From: Cantharellus purpuraceus
Lineage: Eukaryota; Basidiomycota; Agaricomycetes; Cantharellales; Hydnaceae
Length of the DNA stretch: 64,000 bases
Direction: 5' to 3'
NCBI GenBank assembly: GCA_025174535.1
Contig: JALBUN010000047.1
Span: forward strand, 248,001-312,000
This document shows positions 12,076-24,699 of this stretch, one piece after another (within the stretch, counting starts at the first letter, position 1; each line of letters starts with the position of its first letter). The notes beneath the pieces were generated by a model that was not told the origin of the DNA, ran no database searches, and saw nothing but the letters and a program-made list of their open reading frames with translations. The position numbers were made by a program, and so were the translations under genes.

Positions 12076-15000
12076 GTCCTCCAACGTTGCCGTCCTTTCC
12101 TGTCGCAGTGGGGTGGTGCTGCTCAACCTGGCCTCGAGGACGCTGTGCTCTTTTACGTCCCTAATTTGCCCGTTGTATTGGCGATGCCTTGACGTACACG
12201 TTCACCCTGTGTCGAGCTCAAGGACGTCGACGTTGGAGAGACGAACAGTATTCGACTTGCCTTTGCTGCTCACCGTCACGTACGGTATCGACCGCAGAGG
12301 AAACGAGGTTGAGACAATCGAAATCGGGCTAGGGATAATCCCAATCACCTGGTTTTACCTCACAATCTCCAACCGGACCAGTTTATGGCAATTCAGGGCA
12401 CGATTTTTGCCGAGATTTCTCTCAGAATTTCGACCCCAAATCATTAAAAAGCCGGGTGTGACGATCACTTTAGGCGTGCTTCTCATCTCCGTTGCTACCC
12501 TGTCACCGACAATCAACCTGGCCCAAAGTGAAAATGCAAAAAAAAAGAACAAAAAAAAAAAAAACGTTTTTAGTACAATCAGGGACGTAGACCATCAGCC
12601 GGATCAAAGCTGCCAAAGGCGTTGATACCAATAGCAGTGCTACCTGCCCGGGTACGCGAAAATAAACGGCTTTACTCTAACGCGGGAACACGGCGCACAC
12701 TACTGTATCGGGGGCGCCCGCTGCACTGCTATGGTTAGACCTATCTGGCGTATAGGAGAATTGCAGGCTCATCCCGGAGACCGCCCTAGGAACAAAGCAC
12801 TACCGTATGTAGGCAGTCGTCAACAGGCACGTGGACGGGCAATACCCGCCTGGCCTTGCGTTTCAAGGGAAAAAAAAAAGTAAAGAAAGTACAAAGGTTC
12901 GCGCTTCGGGGATCAAAAAGTCTATATCTTCACATCGAGCATGGCTCGCTCTCAGAAAAGTCTTAGCACAGGGACTGCGGAAAATGCTGCATGCAGGGAC
13001 ACCCACAATTGGGTCAGATGGCTCAAGCTAGCGGTACGCCCGAGGGCTCTGCATTGTGTAGCAATGTCGATTGTACATCCGCTATCCCAAAGCACCAACG
13101 TGCGAGCCCACCATCCCGAATCCGTCTATCACGAGTTCTATACGTCTCAACAAGCGTCTGTCCGACTCCCCGATTGATTTGCGATTCCGATACGGTTGCG
13201 ATTTACCTTGTTCACAGTTCCCGCACCCGATCGAGACCGCGGGGCGGTTGGACCCACAGCGCTAGCGCAATCAAACAATCAAATACAGCCAGATGCACTT
13301 TCGGTCCTGGCACGCACTTGGCGCACAAGAAGCTAGTTCCGTTCAATAAGGGCTGATGTCTCCTTAGTGGGAAATATTCATCGGTGTCTAATAGTATCGG
13401 ATATCAATCATCGGTATCTGCAAGCCTTCTCTCTTGCCAATACACACCCGGGCCACATGTCTTGGTACCGCCGTGCCTGAGTTTGGACAAGAAAGTTGGG
13501 ACCTTCGGTGCCAAGGCTGAAAGAGTCTTGTGCATGTTCAAAAGATTGACTAGGTCAAGACATCGAGGCAGATAGATCAAACTTACCGAGTGCTCCCGCA
13601 TCCTCCCACCGCCGGTTTCACGCTAAACACCAAGGACAGTCACAGAATACACCAACCCCTCCAATCCACTCACTCTTCGAATCAAGCCCGAGGCGGAAAA
13701 GGAAGCTAGCTTGGTGCCTTCGCCATCATAGAAGACACGAGACTCCCACCTTGATCCCACCCCCAGAAATTAGTCGCCGAGATACACTTGAAGATCTGCT
13801 CCAAATAAACGTGGGATATTTCCGGACGTCGACCAGTTAAAAAGACTGTCAATTTCCTTTGTCTGAGTTGCTACTGCTACCGCAGAAAATCGGACTCCTC
13901 TTGCACTCTAGTTTATCAGCGACGACGTCCCTGAGATGTTCCGGCGAGGCACCCCCGAGCAAAGAAAACAAAAATCACCTAAGCAAAACAGGCACGAAAG
14001 AAAACTTCGAGACTTACCGAACTGTAGATTCGAGGTGGAGTTTCTTGATATGCAACTATCCTTGTTGTTTCACAACATCTGCCAAAAAGAAAACTGGGCT
14101 TCAATATCTCTTACATAACTCTCGTACATAACTCTCGAATTTCCTCTCAACTTTCAGTTTACTACTCATGCCATGTGCCTTGTTGTTTAATACTACATCG
14201 TGCTGTCGGAAGCAACTCGGGTCGCTGAGCTTAAGTATACGTGTCACCCAAGTCTGTGCAACCTTCATGACATAATAATATTGGCGTGATTAGCGGCGGG
14301 CAATGCCGTAGGGACGCCGGCCGTGGTCGGAGTCTTGCATGAAATCCACACCCCACCGTGCCGTCTCGCAATACGCATAGTAATTTCGCTGATTGGACTT
14401 TTATAACAACAAGATCACCTGTCACACGCGCAATGAGCATGCCAGTGCAGAATTATCGATGGTTGGATAAAAAGACACTGATTACTTTGCTTTCACGCTT
14501 CAAGTGGACACCTTTGAATCCTTGAACGATTCACGAGGTAGTATACACTCGGAGCCTCCGACCATCCCGTGCTGGGACAGTGGGGCACACCGCATAGTGC
14601 CATGTTCTCACCGGTATACAGTTCAAGAACCCATGCAGCCTATCCATTCCATACACAGACTATCACCCTAAGGCTCACACGATGACGTGACCTACACAGT
14701 ACATGCAGCCCAGCCATGACTGTGTCCTTTACATCACTTGTAAGAAACGGCGAGGCGCCGCATTTCAGAACGGAACGCCTCTCGGAACTCCTCACGGGCG
14801 GACGCCCGTCAGCATTGCACCATCCGGAACAAGGGAAATAGGCGCCTTATAGTCACTCATTTCATAATTTAGACAGCGGGTTGGAAAGTGAATCTGGCGA
14901 CGTACCACGCCCCAATGCTCAAATTCTATCTCATGATATATGGGTCTCATGTTAATGTCAATCCAGATCCCCCACTACAGGACAATCCGGCGTTTCTCCT

Positions 15001-15264
15001 GGGTGGTGCGATGATGCGGGACTCTATCTCCGAACATCTCTTCCGTCAGACGATAACAATAAAGATGCACCCAGTCAATTGAATTGTGTCCAGAACAAGA
15101 GCTCGCTTCCATCTGCCCTTTAAAGTGTCCGGCAGCGTAGGCCCGATGTTTTGACTCCCATCGACTCCCTTTCCCCTCACCACCGCCGATGGTTAGACCA
15201 GCATGTTTCCCTCACTGTCCACGTCTCACCAGCCTCCCTGAGCCACCGGATATGCATCACCACC
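12076..15264. other. 3.2-kb stretch without a recognised gene
   Basis: The first part is the GATA gene promoter region. Beyond it are only short open frames on both strands with no homology I recognise and no clear exon series. No tRNA, rRNA, terminal repeat or long tandem array was seen by eye. Confidence 0.45.
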
Positions 15265-17266
15265 ATGACCTTCAATCAATCTTCCTTATCCTCCAGCAAC
15301 TGTGATTATCTTGTGCTCCTTGTTACGTTCTGATTCATTTGACCCCTGTCCAGTGCAGTAACAAAGGTGAGCTGCTGGTGTGGCGCCCGATTGGAATCAC
15401 ATTCAAATGTGCCCGGATCTCAGCAATATCTCTGTGCGGCGACGGCCATCCTTGTTTACGACCATATAATCACATTTTCAGACGAGGTATTCACAGTGTT
15501 CAATTGCAAAAGACCAGATGCTCATGGTCGTATTTCAAGGTCGAGTACGTATGGAAGAAAATGCGAAGCGTGGGTTGGTATTCGCTGCTTCTATGACACA
15601 ACACATGAACGAGCGCGTTAATATCTGTGTGTTCCAGTTTCGGTGCTCTTCCTTATCGTAATGTCCCCGTCTCCCATCCTATTGACTAAATCATTTATCC
15701 ATCGACCCAGAACCGATACTACACACTATTCTGCATGGTGATAGTCATGCTTGGTATGTCCCATCCCGTATCCCACCGCACAACGCTGCTGACTCGAAGC
15801 CCGCTTCCTAGCATCCTTCTCCCGGAATCGCAGTCGCGAGGTGAGTAATGCGGGTCCCGCCATCATGCGCAGTCGCTTACTGGGCACACATGCAAGGCGT
15901 AAGCACCATGCGCGCTCCGCAACCCTCTTCATATTCAACACACCACCCTTCTCCCATTAGGTGTCTTCGTTTCGCAATTTTTGAAAAATGGGCCATTGTG
16001 ATACCCTTAGTGACGCTTCCCAGCATCCTGCTCATCCTCCGGTAGGGCAGAATACCCACCATTACCTATCACTGTTCCTAACCTGGTCCGTTACAGAGTC
16101 CATGCGCTATACGGAAGGAACGTCTACGTCCTTCTCTACCTTCTCACGCTTCTCGCCGCGACGATAGCACTGGCCATTTGGGAAGCCTCGTACCCGGGTG
16201 GAGGACGTAAGCCCTGCAAACTTTCACCGTTGACTAGATAATTGAAGCACAATGCGTGTGAAACCACAGTGGTTCAACATCACCCACAGAAAATTGATGG
16301 ATTTCGGGGTGAGCTCAGCGGTTCATTGTAACATCACTTACAGACGCACGCGTTATCTTAGGTTGTTCCTTTCGTCCGTCACCTAACCTGTACGCGCCGC
16401 ACCAATCTTCTTCATTTCGTTGCCCACCTCTCATCCAGCTCCCCCACACAGTGGACATGGAGCAGGTGCATACCTCGGTGCCAACCTATTCTTTGACGTG
16501 TCCGTCTTCGCCCTCACAATGATGCAAATACGGCGCTCCACGTGGTGCAATAGCGGTCCTGCCCTCTTCAAACGAATAGGCCGCGACGGCGCATTGTACT
16601 TCGTGTAAGCTGCCCCCCTCCCGCTTTCACGCAAACGTACCCCTCTTCTGGTTGTGACCACCTATGTCCGAATATCTCATACATTGCGTCCGTTTCAGGG
16701 TAATCTTCTCTTCTGTATGCACTTGGCTCTTCATGGCTATATTTGCACCGGTACGTTTCCCATCTATCGTTTTCCGGTCTTGCGTTCTGTTTCACTGAAT
16801 GACAGAATAGTGGCAAATCAAATGGATGAACGGATTGTGAGTGCACACACGCTCCCCACCCCCCCTTTCTGCCCTATCTCATTTGAATGCGCTCAGCCCG
16901 ACTCTATGGTACGTCATGCGACTTTCCGTCTACCATAATTTTTATGATTCTCGTCACAGCCTCATTGCAACCATGATCAACCGGTTGACTATAAACATTC
17001 GTATCGACCCCGATCGAGACTTTGTCGAGCAGGACTCCACCGCGCCCATCGAAGACCCCCAGCCTGAGCCCCAACCCCACACCCAGTCCAAATCGCGACC
17101 TCAGTCTTGGCAGTGGGGTACTAGTGGACTCAGCTTCAAGAAGCGTATGCGATACCGGTGTCCAGTTTCGCCCTTTTCCCGTTCTGTGCCGAGTGCTGAG
17201 GATGCCTTTGCGATGGTGCAGTCTGCTCGTCAAACTCAAAATAACGAGCCGGAGGACAGTAAATGA
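15265..17266 (+). CDS. DUF6533-domain multi-pass membrane protein
   Basis: The DUF6533 signature is assembled from several small exons: QYLCAATAILVYDHIITFSDE ending at 15486, then VEYVWKKMRS (from 15540), a short exon near 15643-15660 (SVLFLI) and NRYYTLFCMVIVML (15711-15753). Later hydrophobic segments include AIVIPLVTLPSILLI, then across an intron RVHALYGRNVYVLLYLLT, then ANLFFDVSVFALTMMQIRR near 16500. The final exon ends EPEDSK at 17266. DUF6533 proteins are about seven-helix membrane proteins of unknown function, abundant in Agaricomycetes. The ATG at 15265 with an intron to 15420 is my best guess. Exons between 15754 and 15960 and between 16200 and 16450 were not resolved. Confidence 0.7.
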
Positions 17267-17827
17267 AAATGTTAGAGGATGGCCCCGTGGTGAGGAGAGG
17301 TTGGAGCAGGCATATTTTTCGATGATGTAGGAGTTATAGTGCAGTTGGGACATTGACATCCACTTTGGGATTGCTTTTTTGAACCTGAGGTGTGCTGAAG
17401 TTTGGCCCCTTTGACGTGGGAACCTGTCGTCGGAAATATAGATGTACGTTCTGCATTCCAGTTGCTTGTCGGTGCGCAAAATCTTGTTACTGGTGTACTT
17501 TCGGCGAATTAAGTGTCTGTGCGCCAAGTGTTTATTGACCGTCGTAGGTCGCCGAACTTGAAGATCCGGCGGGATGAAACTAGTTGATCGGAAAAGGTAC
17601 TAACGTCATTTGTAGTAGCGTTGATCACGGGTACCCACGTTCACGCCACCCCAACTTGGCTGTGAACGCTCTTTGAGTGAACACTGCTAACAACTTCTTA
17701 CACTTTCATACTATGTTAGTCGATGATATTGGGAAACTTGCGGAATGAAAGACAGTAGGTAGCAACGAGATTATGACACGCCCTTATTCAATATATGAAC
17801 CAAGTGAGCTAGACTTACGCCGACTGC
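17267..17827. other. Gap between convergent DUF6533 and laccase genes
   Basis: The two genes converge here, so this should be shared 3' untranslated sequence. No further gene was recognised. Confidence 0.5.
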
Positions 17828-20549
17828 TTATTGTAGCTGTAAGCGCGTATACAGCTGGTTAGCATCAACCCGCGCTGATCTTGCATGAGACTTACATCAG
17901 CGGGAAGAGCTATGCATTGGGTGATGTCAGAATTCAATCCTAAAGAAATAAAACAGGGACATACCATCGTAAATGGGACACAGGTTCCTCCATTCAGGAG
18001 AGATGATTTGTGACTGGGGTCCTTGAACAGCTTCCTCGACAGCTTCTCCCATGATCACAGCAAGGCCCCTTTATATCCAAGAATATTAAAAAAACATTGT
18101 CGTGGGAACAAAAAAATTACAAGCAGACTTACACTTCGAGATGCCAGTCGATATGACTAGAGAATCAGCGTTAGGAGGGTTAGGAACTGCGTGGTAATTA
18201 GAGATACGACAACACCCACCACTGTGGTTGTAACAGGAAATAGGATCAGGAATCATACAGCAATCCAACACAGGAGCAGAATACGTACATGCAAGAACCA
18301 CGGGCCTGGTCATTCAAGGAACCGCGACAAGCGACGTCAGACTGAGGAATATACTAGGAATATGAAGAACAGACCTGGGTTATCTGTGAGGAATCGGAAA
18401 GTCATGTTGCCACCGTTGACAGCCACAACGTCTCTGATACAGGAATGATTAAATACACCGATGGTGTATGATAAGTGTTTTATTCACCTCCTGGGGCTAA
18501 GGCAATTGTTCAGTCATTGAAAAAATAAGCCCTGTACAGGTACGTACGGGTTCTCGAAGTTGGTGATATTAGAGCCGGAAGTACGTATAACATCGAACGC
18601 GTGCTGCGCGACGTCCAGGGATTAACGGGAACTCTCATATGACAACTTCAAAATACACTTACTCCATGCAAATGGAAAGGATGGCCACCTCCACCAGGGA
18701 TAGAAATCTCGATCACCTTGTTAGAAGGAAGCAGGAACATCTGCTCGGAGGGCAAGAAATCAGACGGTTTACTGGCTCCACTCAGAATCTGGAGGAGAGC
18801 CGGCAATGTGGGTGGCTCGAACGTCACACCGTTGATCTCAAAGAACGGCGGTTGGGGAATTGAGATACTGAGCGTGATGTGCATGTCTGGTGGTCCGTCG
18901 CCTCCGGGCTACGTCATGCAGAAGTGAGTCAGCAAAAATATATAAACGTGCGAGTAAATGCAGCATCTACCGAGCCGGGGTTAATTAGCGCATGCAAGTC
19001 CTGCTCGACGAGTGGATTTGTGACGTTGGAGGTAGTGACAGGATCTTCATTCGGTGCACCAGCATAGCGCAATACGGCCTTGATGAGCGACGGGTCCACT
19101 ACCATTCATTTCAGAATGGTTGCAGCAATAACAGACTGATGACAGACATACAGTTTGGATTTCCACCCTGTGAAGCGGGAGCACCGCCTGTCAATGGTGC
19201 GCGAATCCCTACAAAACCGAACAGGGACTTGGTATTAACTTCGGTGAATTACATTAAATCACGTACAGTAGTTTCCGACAGGCTGATCGGCATGAAGCTG
19301 AAGAAACATGAAACATGACTTAATTTCAACTGTGCGCCAAGTATTGTACGCACTACAGCCGAGTATCGCTGCGCCGGGAAGATGTCGAATTCGTCCACCT
19401 CGAGGGGTTCATGAAGAATTCTGAAGGGAGTACACAATGATCATTCATGCCTGAGCTCAATGTCTTATTGAACACACCCGTCTGCCTCACTTCATATTCA
19501 CATTAGTACGGTAGTTCCAAAGTTAAATTGAAAACCTACATGATTGTTAATTTATGTCCGTCGATTGAGAAGCTGTGGAAGGGTCGGCAGCCCATATTGA
19601 TTACCCTCAATCTGTACCGCTTCCCAGCTTCTACATTGACAACTGAAAATGGAACGGCAGGGCCCCCAATGAAACGACCGGCTCCATTGATGACACCAGT
19701 GTCGGGAATTGGCACGCTGTGAGTGACATTGATGAACCTTTGTGCGGTGATGTCAGTGAAACATTACTGATGAAAATTGAAGTCAAACTTTTCGGTAAGG
19801 GCAAGAGCAGGGTCATGGTACCAATCTGCAAGGGTGATTATGGTGCTATCATCGTCTACGTCGTATAGATACTGAAGAGGATCATCCGGATCATATATCA
19901 CCAAGGGCCCACTACGAGAAACGTTAAGGAGAAAGTCACAAAGACGAAGATGACATTTACCGCAGGCCATCGCAGTATTGAGTTGAGAGATGACTCTGTC
20001 CAATTTGCATGAGCAAAAAAACTGAAAGAGAGAAAAGTACACACATGATACCAGAATGTACCGGTTTGCTCGTTGAGGGGGATCTGGTACAAGAAGCTGT
20101 GACCCGGAGCAATTGGACATTGCGTTACGAAAGCGGGGCCGTCAGCCTCTGCTGTGCGGTGTTGGAAGAGACCGTGCCAATGGACTGATGTGGAACGACG
20201 CATGGTTGGGTCAGTTAGCGCATTTGTGACATTGAGCTGTATGAGGGTTTGGCTCAGCCACAAGGCCCATGGCTTGCATGCGACAAGCGTACCATAAGTC
20301 TGTCCCCTTTCTGAGCCTTGATAATAGGCCCTGGGAATTCCCCATTCATGAGAACACCACTGTGTGGTCATTGTGTGTAGAGTTGTCAGAATTGCAAGCA
20401 TTTTATTGGACTCAATGAATGACGAACGAGCGGGGAAAACCATCGGGAGATACCTGGGCATTGTTAACAGTCAACTGAAGATTAATGTCTTCCGAAACTG
20501 AAGCCCTAGCAAGGAGCAAGACGAAAAGTAAGGGAGCGCTGGCGAGCAT
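17828..20549 (-). CDS. Laccase (multicopper oxidase)
   Basis: Secreted phenol oxidase that reduces O2 to water using four copper ions. A signal peptide starts at residue 1 ([19 protein letters not shown]). All four copper motifs are present: HWHG (82-85), WYHSH (H127, H129), HPFHLHG (427-433) and [12 protein letters not shown] (478-489), with Leu at the T1 axial position. The C-terminus is IYDALPADLQ. Exons (high to low): 20549-20428, 20359-20293, 20236-20045, 19995-19961, 19911-19768, 19737-19540, 19489-19478, 19420-19354, 19297-19267, 19208-19152, 19098-18971, 18908-18663, 18603-18548, 18490-18488, 18433-18375, 18305-18289, 18221-18220, 18156-18133, 18068-17965, 17909-17896 and 17836-17828. 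They total 1587 nt (528 aa plus stop), the usual basidiomycete laccase length. Three exons are extremely small (12, 3 and 2 nt). Confidence 0.93.
18220..18221 (-). other. Apparent 2-nt microexon of laccase
   Basis: The flanking exons end in ...FLH and begin with T-CAT-ATC, so TG is needed to make the invariant Cys codon of HCH. Exactly TG lies between cag and gtgggt here, leaving introns of about 67 and 63 bp, both normal for this gene. Confidence 0.7.
18488..18490 (-). other. Possible 3-nt microexon of laccase
   Basis: GAG lies between ccccag and gtgaat. Including it changes ...NP-DVVAV to ...NPRDVVAV, closer to the conserved RRDVV of laccases, with introns of about 57 and 54 bp. Skipping it keeps the frame, so it is less certain than the 2-nt exon. 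Confidence 0.5.
19478..19489 (-). other. 12-nt microexon of laccase
   Basis: It supplies the conserved EADG residues after the DGHKLTI strand, joining ...AT to T-GAG-GCA-GAC-GG. Without it the conserved motif is lost. Flanking ag and gt sites are present. Confidence 0.85.
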
Positions 20550-21889
20550 CGTTGATGGGCGCACTACGACTGTGGAGTTATGACATTGAATCCCGCAAGT
20601 ATAAAAGCAAACTGCATGGGCGCGTATTATCTCTAGATTGATATTACGGTCGGAAGTGAGCAAAGGTAAATGACTCTTCTTGAAGGGTGTTGTGGCCGAT
20701 TGTTCCAGCAGCTGACCCCAGCGATACACCGAGTTCCGTACAGAGCAAGGGAAGCTGTGCACTCACGGTCAATTAGAACCACTCCATTGGGCACCTGCTG
20801 TAGTGATAGTGATGTGAAGATCGGTGGTATAGCATGCAGTAGGTTTGGCGTTAATGTGTCATGATGGTTATAAGCGCTCCTCGCTAGTAGCTGATGAGTC
20901 GCCAAAGAGGCGATAAAATTTAAAGCGGAATATAGGCAGTTAGGGAACGCGCGGCTTACCGATGAGCCCTGCGACACGCATGGAACGCTGACCACCAGTT
21001 GTTGAACTTTTGCTGAACGCATCAAAATGGCTACCTAGTCTGAATATCTACATCATTCGGTGCCAGAAGTCTAGATACCTGAGGACGGCTCAACGCAATC
21101 AAGTTCATCATCAGATGTAGCTCTAACTTACATTGAACAACGATATCGTCTCCGGTTATCCTGGAAGCCCAATGGTTGTCAATGCCACCGAAGCATTCTT
21201 CTCCCATGTTGCAGCACTAATTCAACGGCTTAAAAGGCTCCCTAGTAAGATATACATGAATTTCAGGATTTCGAATCAACCCATCAAGCTCGGCTAGGAG
21301 TATGGGTAATGCCTAGAATTCATACCCCGACTCCTGCCTTCCTTCACACAGAAGAACAAATCCATCTACAGAGGCACTCTTCCCGCCATACTAGACACCA
21401 GTCAGAAAGCGCCAATAACACAAAACGATATACAGCGGCTAATGCCGCGTCAGCACTGTCAAGATGCCGAGTACTTTTTCAGGCACGTAGTGATTCTAAT
21501 AATCGAGCTTGGGGTGTCGACCCTTGTGTCTTATATGGAAAGCGGTAATCCTAGGGGCTATGTGGATTGCTGAGACTAGTACTGGTCCCTGCTGAGCTTC
21601 CACATGGTGACCGGTTGGCCCTTCACTTTGGGTCAAACCCCCCGCTCCTCCAGCAAATCACTCTCTTCAAAGCTCAAATTATCAATAGTTCCGGTCCCAC
21701 TGTGAATTTGAACAGACTTTCCAGAGTTCCCAATCGATATCAATACGATATTGGATAATGACAATGCCAAGGTCAGTATGCACTGGTCTGCTCTCCTCGG
21801 ATCAGCATGAAACACCCAATGCACATGACTGCGTGAGTGTGCCCTCCAGATAATTCCACAGTTTGTCATCACCGTACATGGAAGAATGG

Positions 21890-23130
21890 GAAGTCACACT
21901 CCTAATAAGGAGTCGGTACCGATACAGAGTCCGCTAGTCGACGATGCATATATGACCCAACCCGACTGGGAAAGCCTTTGCCCTGTGAGTCAGGGTGTAG
22001 GGTGTGCATGTCCGGAAGGTGCCATGGCTTTGTGGAATACCTGGCTGCTAGCGCTTATATGGCAGAAGGTTTCTCAAGGCACAATACACTGCCGTCTCAT
22101 AAGTTGAAGCTGCCGGGATTTGTTTAGCACTGGTTGATACATAGTTGGCAATGGCCAGTAATCGCTCATATACCCTGACATGAGCTGGCGCCATACAGAC
22201 CATACAAGAATACTATATGTGGCACATCCGTCATTATGTGGAGAGGAAGCTCTCAGTGACGAGCTTGGGGAAGTGGTTTTCGTCGCAGTGGTTGTCAGAT
22301 CGAAAATGCAGGGAAGGCGAGTGGACGAACGGTAGGGAGAGGCAAGGGTAGACAAGACAAGACAAGACAAGACAAGGCAAGGTGCGGCAACTCAAGCGCA
22401 GCAGGCTCCTGCTGCTATTCTTCATGTTCGCCGACAAGAAATTGAGATAGTTCATCCTGGTAAGTCGCCCATTATTACGCATATACAGGCACGGCTGATT
22501 ATACGATAGTCGTGCGAATGTGGCTAGTTGGAACAATGTATACGTACCCCAGTTCTAGCATCGCTATTTCGGAATATCCAAATCCGAGCCAGACAATGTC
22601 CTGCGATACCTCTTTGCACAGATCACATTTTCAAGCACGTGAGAGACAGCTCTATTGCCTTCTGGGACAATAGAGTTTGGTGGCGTCAATTCACCGGCGC
22701 GATCTTACAGGTCGCCACACGCCTAGGGATCTGAGTACCGATGCAGGGTCCGCCAGCCAACACCGCCGGTAAGTCTAGGCCAACCCGACAAGCAAAGTGT
22801 TATAGTAATCAGGCCCTGCTCGTCATAGTGTAGGGCGTAGTCCTAAAAGCGCCAGGGAAGTGTAACACACCTTAACCCTCCTGCTTGAATCGCAGGGAGC
22901 TCCCCAAGCTTACTAGTTCACTACCGTGTTAAACTGTCAAAATCACCCAGTTCTTGTACTAACACCTAGTCTTCATTGGATCACAATCGTATGCATACCC
23001 TGACTTGAGCCTGCATAGTGGGGACTGGTATGCAAATGTTAGTTTTTGCGGCACATATATCATTGTGTGGATAGGAAACTATCGAATGCGAGCGTGGGGC
23101 AATGTTTTTGTCAATCTCAGAGTCTCGTTG
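21890..23130. repeat. Pair of diverged direct repeats
   Basis: The segment 21890-22290 resembles 22730-23130. Shared words include a 'accgat.cagagtccgc' block, 'ccctgac.tgagc' and a 'ggcacat...tcatt.tgtgga.aggaa' block in the same order. A decayed dioxygenase fragment lies between the copies. Divergence is high, so this is an old duplication or an old element. Confidence 0.4.
22380..22690 (+). pseudogene. Decayed copy of the TauD-like dioxygenase
   Basis: Two blocks match the intact gene at 26116-27795. The stretch from 22385 to 22520, including 'cttcatgttcg', the splice donor 'ggtaagtcgc' and 'atagtcgtgcga', corresponds to 27139-27285. The stretch 22570-22682, including 'gacaatgtcctgc.atacctcttt' and 'ccttctgggacaatagag', corresponds to 27390-27513. 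The second block has an internal deletion and frame loss, and the rest of the gene is missing. Confidence 0.7.
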
Positions 23131-23427
23131 CCACAGAGACTCAGTTCAGTGTTCTTCTGCTTCTGATGTGGTGTACTTGATGGTCCACGATCATGCGAGG
23201 TCTCGTGAATCAAGGGGAAACAGGGTTATTACCTTCTAGTGCAGATTAATCGTTGCCTTTGTGAACGATTCGAATGCTGTTACACTCAATCGGGTTCATC
23301 CGATGCAATAGTCGTCATGCAACAAGTCTGTCTACACGCCCTCGTATCTAAATCCTCTACTGTCACATGGGAATCCTGACGAGAAGGGTTGAGAACACAT
23401 GGCGGGGGTAAAAGTCAACGAGTCAAT

Positions 23428-24687
23428 TCAGACCCAATACGAAGAATTTACTGTCAGTGGGCTCGCCGCTTCGCCTCCACAGTAGCCCCAGCGCCCTATG
23501 GCTGGGGTGGAATTTCCACCAAAGCGATGTCGTTCAGACACATCTGGTTCAAAACACCTGACACCTTCCCCTGATGCTTCAGATCCGACAAGCATATCAA
23601 CCTGCAAATCCCCAAACTCTCCTATAATGGCATCATGCATCTTTTGACTTTCCGCATGGAACTTTCCGAAAGAGATCATAGGTAGGCCCCAGGAGGTGTT
23701 GGTATTTGGGTATGCATGTCGCCCTTGGATGTCGAGATGAAAGCGACAAATCTTACTTTGTTGACCAACTAGATCACTAATTGACCCTTGGTGCCATATT
23801 GACTGTTTGTGAAGCCTCCAAGCACGGTGTGTGTTGGTGAGCATAACAGCAACTGCTACTGCGTCAAACAATATAATCGCAATGCTGCTGATCTCAACAA
23901 CTGAAAGAAGTGAATCAGTGAAGGAACGGATATATTGCTTTCGAGGCAGATCTTACGCCTAGTGGTTTATTAGTAATTTGAGATATTGCACTTTTCACTT
24001 ACATTGTTATGGTGTTACGTTGCCCACTGGTCATTGCACAACTATCCATGATTGCTCTTGGCTGATGGGCATTTATCACATGTTCACAGAAAACACGGAA
24101 AACATACAAATAGTGGAATAAGGACGCAACAGCTGAGTGCACCAAGAACTCCTAATACCAGTCGTTTATGATTGGTAACGGCATACGCTCGTGCTAGCAA
24201 AAGGCCTGCATTATTTGCGTAAATAATAGCCTATTGTAGCCACATGCGATCTCATCACCTTGAATCCCAATGACCGGTAGAGAGAAAACTAATGTCCAGA
24301 AAGCGGAGCATCACATTGCACACTCTGACTTGACATAAGACCCTGTCTTGACTAAGTGCGCATGAACTCGCTGTGTTACCAAATGAAACCTAGGCGAATT
24401 GGGTCAGGAAAGTCTACGGTGGACCAAAACATACCTGAAGGGACACGTTTAAAACCTGGCCAATTACGTTTAGCAAGAGAAGGATCAGTACGGAATACCG
24501 AGCCAACATGTATAGACTGGTCCCCAATTTGAATTTCTTAAACCATATATATCGAACCTCGTCGGACAGTGTTAGGAGCGTGTCATATGCGAAAAGTGCT
24601 AGTTCCAGCGACTGGCTGTTAGCTGGATTGTGAGCGCACGCCATAAGGCTCACCTAGTGCAGCTATTTGGATGCGCATGTATATCAT
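23428..24687 (-). CDS. DUF6533-domain membrane protein (second copy)
   Basis: On the minus strand MIYMRIQIAAL joins across a short intron to ALFAYDTLLTLSDEVRYIWF, the DUF6533 signature, followed by hydrophobic MLARYSVLILLLLNVIGQVL. Near 24190-24100 comes ARAYAVTNHKRLVLGVLGAL, the usual next helices. The last exon starts around 23880 with a further helix (IILFDAVAVAVMLTNTHRAW) and ends in a polar tail at 23428. Function is unknown. The ATG at 24687 is a minimum start, because an upstream exon is possible. Internal exons between 24400 and 24200 were not fully resolved. Confidence 0.6.
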
Positions 24688-24699
24688 ACTGATGCAGTA

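Noticed and set aside
17828..20549. Laccase as a pseudogene
   Set aside because: A first reading met stops at intron 1 and the copper motif, but a donor inside the Ser codon at 20428 and the 2-nt exon give an uninterrupted 528-aa protein.
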